Assembly (NCBI GenBank): GCA_015501075.1
Contig: JADNYJ010000010.1
Span: 372,001-436,000, forward strand
Direction: 5' to 3'
DNA from: Gymnopilus junonius
Lineage: Eukaryota > Basidiomycota > Agaricomycetes > Agaricales > Galerinaceae
Length of the DNA: 64,000 nt
In this document: positions 1 through 10,614 of the stretch, one piece after another
How positions within the stretch are numbered: position 1 is the first letter of the stretch
Layout: each line of letters starts with the position of its first letter
Made by a program: the position numbers and the translations under genes
Notes under the pieces: model-generated
What the model was told of the DNA's origin: nothing
The model's input: only the letters and a program-made list of their open reading frames with translations
The model's database searches: none

Positions 1-1307
1 CTGCCCGTTTCATCAGAATCAACAGAGCAGGATTTCAAAGAGGATGTGCCTAGAACACCCTGGGAGCCCACACCAGACAACTCTATCTTTAATGTGGTTG
101 ATATTCCAGGGAAAGGGAAGGGGGTCATAGCTGGACGCGACATAAAGGTATTTATTTTCACTTGTCTTGTTGCTTTCGTCAGTCATAGTCAAATAGCAAG
201 GGGAACTCGTCCTTCGTGATCGCCCTTTATTCATACTTCCTCGAGCAAGTGGGTCCCCCTTCATGAGGTTGTAAAGGAGAACAGCTCAACTTTTTTTCTT
301 GTTTGGATAGTAAATGGGTCTCCAATTGAACCAATAATAGAGAAACTGACCCAGCTCACGCCTGAAGAGCAAGAGGCATTCTTCGAGCTTTCCTTCGTCA
401 ATTTTCCTACGCACTTGAATCCTGAAGAGCACCCAGCAGAAGTTGCGCTCGCGATATTCCAGACCAACGCGGTGTCAACTGGCGATGGTGTAGGTATATT
501 CCCCACAATGGCGCGTTTAAACCATGGCTGTTCCAGCGCATTCAATGTTGTTTATATGTGGAGGCCCGAAGAAAATCAAATCGTTGTACATGCCTTAAAG
601 GACGTGAAGCAAGGAGAGGTAACAGAATTCCATTATATATATATAACGGGTTTGACAAACATACATTCCAGGAATTGATAACGACATATACCAACACCAG
701 AAGGCCGCGAGATCAGCGGAGGTCAGTTCAAGACCAATTATTTTATTGCCCAACTCATCGAGAATTACAGAGCGTTCCTGCAGGATCACTATGGCTTCCA
801 TTGCACCTGCGCTGTTTGCTCGCTTCCCGACGATCTTTCGAAAGCTTCAGACGAAAGGTTATCAAAAATCTCTTATTTGTACGAGAAGTTTGCCGGTTGG
901 GGAAGGCAAGAAATCGATGGCACGCAGGCGATCGAATACATCCGGGAAATCTGGCGGATTGAAAACGAAGAAGGGTACACGAGTGAACGTGGCTCGTTGT
1001 CCGCTGATGCTGCATGGATCGCAGCGGCACACTCAGAGTAAGTTATTCTTCATTTCGGGCAGCGAAGATGGCGAATCATTTGACTGACGTTGGCGTCCTT
1101 CGCAGTGCGAATGCGACGCAAGCGTGGGCAGAGAAAGCCATACATTGGTTCACGGCTGAGATTGGTGCTGATACTCCGCAAGTGGTAACGCTCGAGGTGA
1201 TCGTGGACCATCCACAGCGGCATAGAGCCTGGGGCACTCGAGACGCTATGGATGTAGGAGGGCCAGACCAGGCGAGCGGTGAGTCGGGCTTCAATTTATC
1301 TAAATAA
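1..1307 (+). CDS. SET-domain protein (putative lysine methyltransferase), 5' end outside window
   Basis: A multi-exon gene already open at base 1. The first visible exon (1-147) reads FNVVDIPGKGKGVIAGRDIK, a typical SET-domain opening. The exon near 340-620 carries MARLNHGCSSAFN, the SET N-H-x-C-x-x-N core that binds S-adenosylmethionine, followed by VVHALKDVKQGE. The exon starting near 771 has FLQDHYGFHCTCAVCSLP, a cysteine cluster like the post-SET zinc site of SMYD/Set5-type proteins. The order SET core then CxCxxC supports a protein-lysine methyltransferase fold; the substrate cannot be told. Introns begin at 148, about 264, 620, about 720 and about 1038. The last exon (1106-1307) can end at the taa at 1305-1307; splicing 1279-1411 out instead would give a stop at 1447-1449. 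The N-terminus lies outside the window. Confidence 0.85.
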
Positions 1308-1966
1308 CGATTCATCATTGAATCTGATGGGGCGGGGTTATCTGTCAGATTGATGATTCCATAATAAACTCGTCTCAAGAAATTTATGGTCATCGTTTAC
1401 AACACTTGCAGCAATGGGACCACGCCGGTTAACATACCCAAGGTCCTAAGTGAAGGTTGTCAGCGGAGTGGTGTAAGTTCGGGCCGTTCCAAAGGCCTCG
1501 GTCACATTATCGTACGACTGGACACTCAGCCTCTAACCTTTTTCGTGACCATTGGTCTCGCCAGGCGCTGCATTCTTGGGGTATTCGACGGATGTTTTGA
1601 CAATGCTGGGATGGAAGGATACCACAAACATTAGGCCGGCAATTTTTAATCGTGTAGCACCATATTTGTATTTCTCTGAGCTTGGAGGCTAAATAGTGTA
1701 TGGAAATCATATTTACGCACGATCTGCAAAGGCGGGTGGTTGGCATCAGGGACAAACATTTGGCGCAAAGTGAATTGAACCGGAGTTACGGCCACGTCTA
1801 AACTTGTCACATACCACAACTCGACTCTCTTTTCCATCTCGTCAAGCACTTGAGTGTGGGCACTCCGGTCTGCCCTTCTCTTTGGTACTGTTCTCTCTCC
1901 ACCATGTCCGTCCCAGATGCCAATCGTTCTGCCTTTTCTCCAGCTTTCCCTTTACTCGCCATACCC
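1308..1966. other. Intergenic: SET gene 3' end and reductase promoter
   Basis: No gene is recognised here. It holds the possible alternative last SET exon (1412-1449) and the 5' region of the reductase gene. In-frame ATGs upstream of the chosen reductase start (for example at 1904) would add a tail that family members lack, so this stretch is read as untranslated leader. Confidence 0.5.
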
Positions 1967-4322
1967 ATGGCCTCCTCTTCATCTGACATTGCTATTCTAG
2001 CGCTCGGCGTCGTCCTTGCAGCCGTTTATATCTTCCGCGACCAGCTTTTCGCTGCGTCCAAACCCAAGGTAGCCCCCACCACATCATCAAAGGCCGCAAA
2101 TGGCTCTGGTAACCCTCGCGACTTCATCGCAAAGATGAAGGAGGCTGTAAGTCTGCATATCGCTTTTCACATGCTCAGAACTCACACCAGCTTCACACAC
2201 CCAGAAAAAGCGCATCGTCATCTTCTACGGCTCGCAAACCGGTACTGCTGAGGAGTATGCCATCCGTCTTGCAAAGGAAGCAAAGCAAAAGTTTGGCCTC
2301 GCATCCCTTGTGTGCGATCCAGAGGAATACGATTTTGAGAATCTCGACCAACTACCGGAGGACTGTGCTGCGTTCTTTGTCATGGCCACGTATGGCGAGG
2401 GTGAACCCACTGATAATGCCGTTCAGCTCATGCAGAACGTGGAGGACGAATCCTTCGAGTTTAGCAATGGCGAACACAAGCTAGAAGGCCTCAAATACGT
2501 CGTCTTTGGCCTTGGTAACAAAACTTACGAACATTATAACCTCATTGGACGTAATGTAGACAAGGAACTGACTAAAATGGGCGGCATCCGCATCGGTGAG
2601 AGAGGCGAAGGTGACGATGACAAGAGCATGGAGGAAGACTATCTCGAATGGAAAGACGGCATGTGGGAAGCTTTTGCTACCGCCATGGGTGTCGAAGAAG
2701 GTCAAGGAGGCGATACCGCTGACTTTGTCGTGTCAGAACTGGAATCCCATCCTCCCGAAAAGGTCTACCTTGGTATGTCTTTTTTACCCTTGAGTAAAAG
2801 ATCGCGTCTCAAATTTCTTCGTTTGGGCGCACAGGCGAATACTCTGCTCGTGCTCTTACAAAGACAAAGGGCATTCATGATGCTAAGAACCCTTACGCTG
2901 CACCCATTGTTGTCGCCCGGGAACTGTTTTCCCTCGACGCAGAGAGGAACTGTGTTCACATTGAATTCAATACCGAAGGCTCTGGAATTACGTATCAGCA
3001 CGGAGATCATCTTGGTCTATGGCCCTTGAATCCCGATGTTGAAGTAGAGCGTCTTCTCTGCGTTCTCGGCCTTCAGGATAAACGAGACACTGTTATCGGC
3101 ATTGAGTCTCTGGATCCTGCCCTGGCCAAAGTCCCTTTCCCTGTACCAACCACATATGGAACTGTTCTTCGTCATTACATTGATATCAGCGCTGTCGCCG
3201 GTCGTCAGATTCTTGGCACCATGTCCAAGTTTGCCCCTACACCAGAGGCAGAAGCGTTCTTGAAGAACTTGAACACTGATAAGGAAGAATACCACCGAGT
3301 TGTCCATGACGGATGCCTCAAACTCGGTGAAATCCTGCAATTGGCAGCTGGCAACGATATTAAGGTCAAGCCCACCGTCGAAAATACCACCAAATGGAAC
3401 ATTCCCTTTGATATCATCGTTTCGGCCATTCCCCGCCTCCAACCCCGGTACTATTCCATTTCTTCAAGTCCCAAGTTACACCCCAACTCGATTCACGTAA
3501 CTTGCGTTGTCCTCAAGTACGAGAATGTCCCCACTGAGCCGGTTCCTCACAAATGGGTACACGGTGTTGGATCCAATTTTTTGCTCAACCTCAAACATGC
3601 TGCGAACAAGGAACCTGTCCCACTTATCTCCTCGGATGGCGAAGAACGTGTCGCTGTTCCTGCATATCTTATTGAAGGACCGCGTGGCGCTTACCAGACA
3701 GAAACTCATTACAAGGCCCCTATCCATGTTCGTCGTTCTACTTTCAGGCTGCCTACGAATCCCAAGAGCCCTGTCATCATGATTGGCCCCGGTACTGTAA
3801 GTAAAATGATCTGATAGTCTCCTACTGTAACTCATTTTGATATAGGGTGTCGCGCCATTCCGTGGTTTCATCCAAGAACGTGTTGCCCTCGCTCGTCGTT
3901 CCCTCGATAAGAACGGTCCGGACGCTCTTAACGACTGGGGTCGCATCTCTCTTTTCTACGGTTGCCGCAGGGATGACCAGGACTTCCTGTACAAGGACGA
4001 ATGGCCCGAATACGAGAAAGAGCTCCAAGGGAAACTCAAGGTTCACGTCGCGCTCTCCCGCCAAAAGTACAAACCTGACGGCAGCAAGATCTACGTGCAA
4101 GACCTGATCTGGGATGACAGGGAGAACATCGCAGATGCCATCCTCAACGGGAAAGGCTACGTATACATTTGCGGTGAAGCCAAGAGTATGAGCAAGCAGG
4201 TGGAGGAGGTCCTAGCCAAGATTCTTGGTGAGGCCAAGGGCGGATCGGCGGAAGTCGAGGGTGCTGCTGAGATTAAACTATTGAAGGAGAGGTCGAGGCT
4301 TATGTTGGATGTTTGGAGTTAA
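1967..4322 (+). CDS. CPR: NADPH-cytochrome P450 reductase
   Basis: Diflavin reductase that passes electrons from NADPH through FAD and FMN to microsomal P450s on the ER membrane. Four exons (1967-2146, 2205-2772, 2835-3796, 3846-4322) give 728 residues, the usual family length. A single N-terminal membrane anchor (about residues 5-25, SSSDIAILALGVVLAAVYIF) leads into the FMN domain with YGSQTGTAEEYA (about 68-79) and ATYGEGEPTDNA. The FAD-binding RYYSISSSP lies near residue 455, the NADPH-binding GPGTGVAPFRGF near 567, and the FAD-stacking tryptophan is next to last (DVWS). The ATG at 1967 was chosen because it places the anchor at the extreme N-terminus. All introns are GT-AG and 49-62 nt. 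No defect is seen. It is the likely redox partner of the P450 at 27 kb, a general rather than cluster-specific relation. Confidence 0.97.
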
Positions 4323-4641
4323 TCTGGTTAAGTAGATCATAGATTTTTTCACTCACCTTTTTATATATGACCTGTAATGACCACACCCACCCCATACCGC
4401 GCCACACCCAAACCTAACCTCATAACCACTCCTCCTTACTCAATCTGCCACCGTTCTTTTGAATGGCCTTTATATACGAGTCTGGCATACATTCCTTAAG
4501 CTTTATTTCTACTATCTGACAGCAGGGGGGTCCTCAATGGAATATTTTTCTTGCTATCTGAATTTCATGATTCTGTTGTGCAAGTTACCTCCGAGATTTT
4601 TTCCCACATTTTTCTGTCCCCGTGTTCGCTAACTATTTCCT
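4323..4641. other. Intergenic between reductase and She9/Mdm33
   Basis: About 320 bases holding the reductase 3' region and the promoter of the next gene. Nothing else is recognised. Confidence 0.5.
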
Positions 4642-5910
4642 ATGTTGAGGTCATCCTTGACAAGACCATTACGCCGTCGCCCGTTCTCGACTTGTGCTGC
4701 GACACGGAATGCACAGCGACCGCCTATAGGAAATGATACTCAGCAAAGCAAGGGTGCGCCCTCTTCCTCCCACTCGTCGGAGGACCTTTCTCCACCCAAG
4801 GCGGAAGAGTCTACACCACTAGATCCCTTACCTCAATCAACAGAATCGACTGCAAATCCTTTCATTCTCGCCTCTCCGACCTCTTCAACTGAGCCTCAGC
4901 CCCGCGAGCCTCTCTCGGCATACGACCTTGATCTCGTGAAAAGGCGCATTCGGGAATGGACGGAGCAAGCGACCATCGCGCTCCGAAATCGCGCGGACGA
5001 CTTTACGGAATCGACCAAAGTGACTTTTTCTCAGCTTGGGTCGCAGTTGAACAGGGTCACTGGGTACGAGGAGATCGAGGCTCTCAAACGGGGCGTCGTT
5101 GAGCAGGGTATGTGTGGATTTATTTTTATCATCATTTGCTCATGGATACAACGTGAAATTATTCACAGAGGGACAAATATACATCGCTCGTCAAGCTGCT
5201 CGGGATGCTAAGCTTGCATATGAAGAAGCTGCCGCGGCGCGCTCCAAGTCCCAGCGCGAAGTAAACGACCTTTTGCAGCGTAAATCCACCTGGACCGACG
5301 CAGACGTCGGGCGCTTCACCACGCTCGTCCGGCAAGACCAATATACGACCAAGAGGAAGCCCGGGCAAAAGAAGCCGTCACTGCCACCGAAGATGCTGTC
5401 GAGCGTGAATTTAGCGAGCTCATGAGGAAGATCCTGGCGAGGTACCATGAAGAACAGGTGTGGTCGGATAAGATTCGCAGTGCGTCGACGTACGGTTCGC
5501 TCGTTGCGCTGGGCTTGAATATGTTGGTGTTTATCGTGGCTATCGTAGCTGTTGAGCCGTGGAAGAGGAGAAGGCTGGCGCAGACGTTTGAGGCGAAGCT
5601 GGAGGAGTTGAGTAAGGAAAATGAGAAGAAGTTGGGCGGGAGTATGGAGACCATAAGGCAGCAAATAGCTCGTCAGGGAGAGTTATTCGAGTCTATGAAG
5701 GAGGATGTTATCAAAGTACTGGACACGACGCATATTGAGCCTGTCCAGGTGCCGACAATAGTTGAACCCAAGGAAGAGATTCGGGAACCTAACCCTCCCG
5801 TTGCGGACGTACAATCTTTCCAGCCTTCTCGGCGGCAGTGGGAGATGGCGGCTATCGGCGCTGGTGCATTTATTGCAGGTATCTGTACTACAGTAATATT
5901 CGGCAGATAG
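4642..5910 (+). CDS. MDM33: She9/Mdm33 family mitochondrial inner-membrane protein, one apparent frameshift
   Basis: The She9/Mdm33 family controls inner-membrane shape and fission in mitochondria. The start (ATG 4642) opens an arginine-rich, Ser/Thr-containing presequence (MLRSSLTRPLRRRPFSTCAA). After a disordered Pro/Ser region comes a coiled coil, then family motifs: SQREVNDLLQRKSTW, RFTTLVRQD, RYHEEQVWSDKIRSASTYGS and a membrane span ending VEPWKRRRLAQTF. A second hydrophobic segment closes the C-terminus (IGAGAFIAGICTTVIFG), about 402 residues in all. One intron, 5108-5168. The frame breaks near 5339-5340: RFTTLVRQD and EEARAKEAV are in different frames, and one extra base would join them. 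No credible intron fits there, so this is either a sequencing indel or a real lesion. Confidence 0.9.
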
Positions 5911-6246
5911 CACTACATGGAACCCAATAAAATATAGTGGTTTATTTTAAGGAGGTTTCTTCAAAAGTTCGCGCTTCGGTACACCCTACAATGTACCCTG
6001 CAGAAAAACCCATTTTAAATCAATTCCTTGGAAAATGATTGATGACACAAACCTTTCATGGAGCAATTCACCCTTCGAATCCGATATGTCAACTTCTTTC
6101 CAGGCATCAACATCCCATTTGACCCATCCCCATCCATTCTTGATCTACAATCTAATCAAACGAAAAAGCATGCAATCGTACAACGATGACAAATACCTCT
6201 GGTTTCTTATGTGGTGCAAGGATGACAAGCCATCGCGCCTTGGTGC

Positions 6247-7226
6247 TCAGCTGCCACAACAGAGCAAACAAGGCAGAAGGTTTTCGACGAGATGCAAAGC
6301 GAAAGAACAGACGATTATTTGCAGTAAGGGTTGCCCCGTTTTCGTTCCCTCATCTGTGGAGTCCCCCTCCGCGTGTGGTGATGATGATATTGGAAGCAAA
6401 GAGCCATCTACAATGTTGACTGATACTTGCGGCAATTCGCCTTCGGCGATAGCTTCGAAAGAGAGCTCGGCGCATGGGTAGGTCGTACGCTCTTTGAAGG
6501 CAGCAGCTGTGAACTGGGAAGATACACCAAATATGAGAGATATATTCATGATTGAACAGAATGAAAAATGGCGCACCGGGTCTGCAGCTGTTATCCGAGG
6601 TCTTGGAAAATCGGGTCCAAGAAGACATGGCGTAATTTGGCCTTTCCGACGCGGTATTACTGGTGGGCGGTTTGGGACAGGTGTTGGATCTGAGTCTGGC
6701 CTGGTGGTCGTTTTCGAGGAATGTTGCTCGAGATAGAGCGTTTTGCCAGTGTTACACCATTCAACGAAAGCCAGCGTTGCTTCTCCACTAAATTAGAGGA
6801 ATGGTGAGCTAGTATTCAAACAGTTTATACGGGGACAGACACACCTGCCTAACGGAAAATATTTCGTCAATAATATGTATTGCATGCTGGTCAGAGATTA
6901 GAGGATACTAGCCACAAGCCATATCGAATAGCATGATTTGGGCTGGATTGATGTTTTCCTGTTCCTTTTGCCACCATCTTGAAAAAGAAAAGAATTGGAA
7001 AGGCTCGAAATCGCTTTTCGTAGATGTGGTTACCTGTTCAGCCAGGAGAAAAGACAAAGGCGTATGCCGGGGTAGTGGGGATTTCGATAGGTCGATCCGA
7101 CCTTTTTGTAGTACTGACAGGGCGGCGTCAATTCTTCAGTTTCTCAAAACAAATTATTGACGCACTTCTTCTACACCATGTTCACCATAGTTGTCGCGCA
7201 TCGACATGGATAGATTTCCATTGACA
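6247..7226 (-). CDS. Unrecognised multi-exon gene
   Basis: Function not recognised. Reading minus, coding-like segments join across plausible introns: 7130-6920 (RHTPLSFLLAEQVTTSTKS, then FEPFQFFSFSRWWQKEQE and PAQIMLFDMACG), about 6894-6850 (QYILLTKYFPLGS), 6787-6577 (ATLAFVEWCNTGKTLYLEQH, then a Pro/Arg-rich stretch) and 6513-6247 (YPCAELSFEAIAEGELPQVS). The intron 6514-6576 is 63 nt with no in-frame stop, so it is invisible to a plain ORF scan. The first exon is unresolved: ATGs near 7186 and 7216 are candidates. The joint near 6900 needs either a 22-nt intron or a missing base. The gene is convergent with She9/Mdm33 and divergent from the HIT gene, sharing a promoter region of under 200 bases. 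A further 3' exon reaching about 6155 is possible. Confidence 0.5.
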
Positions 7227-7379
7227 GCGACTCTGTCCCCTCGAGACATTGTTGTGGTCGATGAGCAAAAGTGAGTTCGGGCCGTCGAAGACACTGCCGT
7301 CGCTTATTAGTAGTAATTACTACCCTTTCAGTCGACATAAACGCGTATTCTCCGACTCAAAAGCCCTTTCATACTAACC

Positions 7380-8064
7380 ATGACCTCTTTCATGATCAAA
7401 GCTCACGAAAACCGGCCGTTGCACCCTTCTTGGAATGAAGATGCTGACTGCGCGTTCTGTCGCATCCTTAGGGGTGAATTACCAGCTTCACGGGTATTCG
7501 AGAACGACAAGGTCATAGCTATTCTCGGTGAGGCATGCCTTTAAATACATCAATGGGTGATATCTAACAGACAATGCTCTAGACATTATGCCCCTAAGGA
7601 GAGGGCACACCCTCGTTATCCCCAAAGTACATATCCCAAAGCTGTCGGACCTGCCTCCCGAGCTGGCAGCGGCCGTAGGAGAGGCTGTATCAAAGGTTGC
7701 GCATGCTCTGACGAAAGGTGAGGGTTTAGCGGGGCCAAAGAATTGTGGTGCTGATTGCTCCAGCCCTCGAGAACTCGGGCCTGAATGTGGTCTGCAACCA
7801 GGAATATGCACAAGCCGTGCCTCATGTGAGTACTGCCTGCGTTCTTGCACTCGCGTTGTGTTCTGAGCGGTGTAGGTGCACTTCCACATCATCCCTGCGC
7901 CGAAATTTGGGACAAGCCACGGGGTAGACTCGACGAACGAAGCGGTCGGTGGAAAAGCGCCTCTGACGCACCGAGAGATGTTTGCGAAGGAAGGGCAGGC
8001 ACGTGGCGAGTTGGACTCGGAAGAGGCAGAAATCCTGCTCACTCGCATACGGGCGCGTCTGTAG
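7380..8064 (+). CDS. HIT-family nucleotide hydrolase/transferase
   Basis: A histidine-triad protein of 177 residues from four exons (7380-7527, 7583-7717, 7764-7825, 7876-8064). Near the N-terminus CAFCRILRGELPASRVFE is the usual Hint-type opening, followed by MPLRRGHTLVIPKVH. The catalytic triad is HVHFHIIP (His115, His117, His119). It is split by an intron placed exactly before the second residue of the motif, and the splice restores it. HIT proteins of this type hydrolyse AMP-linked or similar nucleotide phosphoramidates; the natural substrate is unknown here. The C-terminal extension after the triad (about 55 residues) is acidic and lysine-poor. Length and motifs look intact. Confidence 0.95.
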
Positions 8065-8109
8065 TAGTCTTATAAATAGAAATAGAACCCTTGCCCCTTG
8101 TTCTCTGCC

Positions 8110-9807
8110 ATGGCCCCAGCTCCGCCAACAAGGCGCCAAGCCCTCCTCCTCGCCGTCCTCTTTTTCCTCCTCCTCTTTTCCTCCCGTCCCACTCCCCATT
8201 CTCCCTCACACCATCCCCGCACATCGAACTCGTCTCTTCCCGAACGACTCGCCCCCCAGCCCATAGACTCGAGACTCACCTGGGGGTCAACACCGCCGCC
8301 AGAAACATCCATCCTCTCTCATGTACCGGGTATGATTGTGGCCCTTTGCTGTGCTTTACATGTCGTCTTAATTTCTCTAGGCTGGACCCTGTTCGACAAA
8401 CTCTATGTGTACAGAGGCGTCGTCTACATCGTGACGGACCACCCCTCAAGTATACCGGATGTCCGCTTTATCTACTCCAAAGCAGTAGACATCAAGCCTG
8501 GCGCAGAAGCAGAGGCTGAGCGACTACCGACCGACGAAGATATCAAGGTCATAAGCACAAAGGCTGCAAAAAGCTTTTTGGAACGACGAGTGCTCAGAGT
8601 ATCGACGGTGTTTCGGTGCGCTTGTCCCCTCTGTCTTTTCGCCTCCTCATTCTGATATATTGTTCCATCAGCTACTTGTGAACGACCCCCCTCAATTGTA
8701 ATGCCAATGTCAATCTGAATATAACTTTTCACTAACAAATTTCCCCCAACTCAGCATCACCCATTACTACCATTGGTCTGCAGAACTATGGTACGGCTTC
8801 TGGCGAACATACTCCTCCCTCGAACCCTCCATATCCGAGCAAGGCAGCACTACCCTCCCCCCTGCAGGCCGCATCTTCTTCAACCACCTCGACAACCATC
8901 ACTGGCGCGACTACGCCTCCATGAACCAATGGGTCCTACGCTCCTCCTTCCCTTCCGTAACTATGGAGTTTATCGACGACTGGAGAGACCGTATCGAGAT
9001 GGGCCGGCCGTTCGTATTCGAGCGCGTCGTGGTGGCTGACAGGTCCGCTGCGATGCTGTCTTTCAATTATGCGAGGTACCAGCGTACGGCAGCGGCCGCG
9101 TTTGCCCTGCCTGGGAGTATGAGCTGGTGGCAACCTATTAGGAACAATATCGTCGGATTCGCTGGGCTAGATCCTGCAGTGGGGAGCGGCACCTCCAAAA
9201 CACCTGTTATCACCTACATTTCCCGTCAGAATTGGGGCAGGCGAATGTTGATCCCCGAACACCACGAAAAGCTTGTGCAAGAGCTCTACAGACTCCGAGA
9301 TGAGTACGGCTACGAAGTCAATGTAGTAGAAGCAGAGAACATGTCCCGTCTGGAACAGATTCGACTCGCTGCTCGCACCACGGTACGTCGTTTCATTTTT
9401 TTTTTCACACCTCGTGGTTGTCTCTCAATGTTCCTGCCTGCAGATTTTGATGGGCGTCCACGGAAACGGTCTCACTTCTTTGCTTTGGATGAACCCGAAC
9501 CCACGATCTACAGTCATGGAATTCTTCTTCCCCAAAGGCTTCGCACACGACTACGAATACACCACCAGGGCACTAGGGATGGTGCACTACGGCTTTTGGA
9601 ATTCAGAGTCTGTATTCCCTGTCGCTTTAACGCAACTCGCTGATTTTCAAATTTTTATTATCCCTTAAAAGATACTTCACCAGTCCCGGTCTTCCAACAC
9701 CGCAGTACGTGGAAGGATTCCAGGGGAATGAAATTCCCATCGACGGCGAAGCGGTCGCACGATTATGCGTCTATCGGCTCTCCCTGGACGAGGAAGTCGA
9801 CGATTGA
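8110..9807 (+). CDS. Glycosyltransferase family 61 protein
   Basis: A type II membrane protein of about 460 residues: a short cytosolic tail, one hydrophobic span (ALLLAVLFFLLLFSS, residues about 10-24), a Ser/Pro-rich stem, then the GT61 (EOGT/DUF563-like) catalytic domain. Diagnostic parts are THYYHWSAELWYGFW at the start of the domain, ISRQNWGRRMLIPEHH, and MGVHGNGLTSLLWMNP followed by VMEFFFPKGFAHDYEY. Five exons: 8110-8329, 8381-8615, 8755-9382, 9444-9607, 9672-9807; intron 2 (139 nt) is longer than the rest. GT61 enzymes usually add pentose or GlcNAc residues to glycoproteins or wall glycans in the secretory pathway; donor and acceptor cannot be told here. It begins 46 bases after the HIT stop, so the genes are tightly packed head to tail. 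Confidence 0.92.
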
Positions 9808-10614
9808 GACAAAAAATTTGCTAGAAAGAAGAGAGGGAGCCTCCACGAAAGAGGGACTAACTCGAGATTTACTGACCGGACAAACCAAGCCCTTTGTTCC
9901 ACGACTGGCTTTGCTGCCCACTATACAGTGCATGCGCATGGACTTTGCTCTTCCGCTTTGCTTGGGACAATCATCGCACAGGACACACATACACACACCC
10001 ATCCCAGCTACTTACATATGCCACACATTCATTACAGTATAATAATCAACCATACAGACACCCCCCGCCGTCTCCGCGCAGCGAGGCAGACCTTATACAT
10101 ACATACACACTCGCATAGGTTCCGGAGAAAGTATTTTACGATGCCAGTAATCTTCCCCCTCATAGATCCTATTCTGGATTGTATATAAGAATTCGCATTT
10201 ATCGGATTGTTATTCAAAAGCAGATATAACTATAGAGATATTTTCGATGAATTTACGGTCGGATAGTATGTAAGGAGGTTATTGTCAGACCGTCTGGTGT
10301 ACTTCTTTTCTCGTGAGTAGGGATACAAATTGTAAGAAGCCACTTTATCATGAAGGTTAATAATGCTTCATGGGCCCTATGAGTATAATTGATACAGTGG
10401 ATTAAGAGGGGAACGTCAGAAAGTGTTTGTGTATGGAGCCCGAGGTGTGTAATACAGATGGAAAGAAGCCCGAAAATTGTCTATCGGCCCTCCCATATCC
10501 CCAACAAAACAAAACGAAACAAAAAAAATGAATCAGATACAATTTCCGATGAATAGAAACGAAAGAAAAGACATATTGAAAGAGGAGAGGATGTGTATCA
10601 TGGGGCTAGAATTT
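9808..10614. other. Convergent intergenic region
   Basis: Lies between the 3' ends of the GT61 and phytochrome genes. It contains CA-rich low-complexity stretches (about 9975-10075) and A-rich tracts (about 10500-10530). No coding or RNA gene is recognised. Confidence 0.5.
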
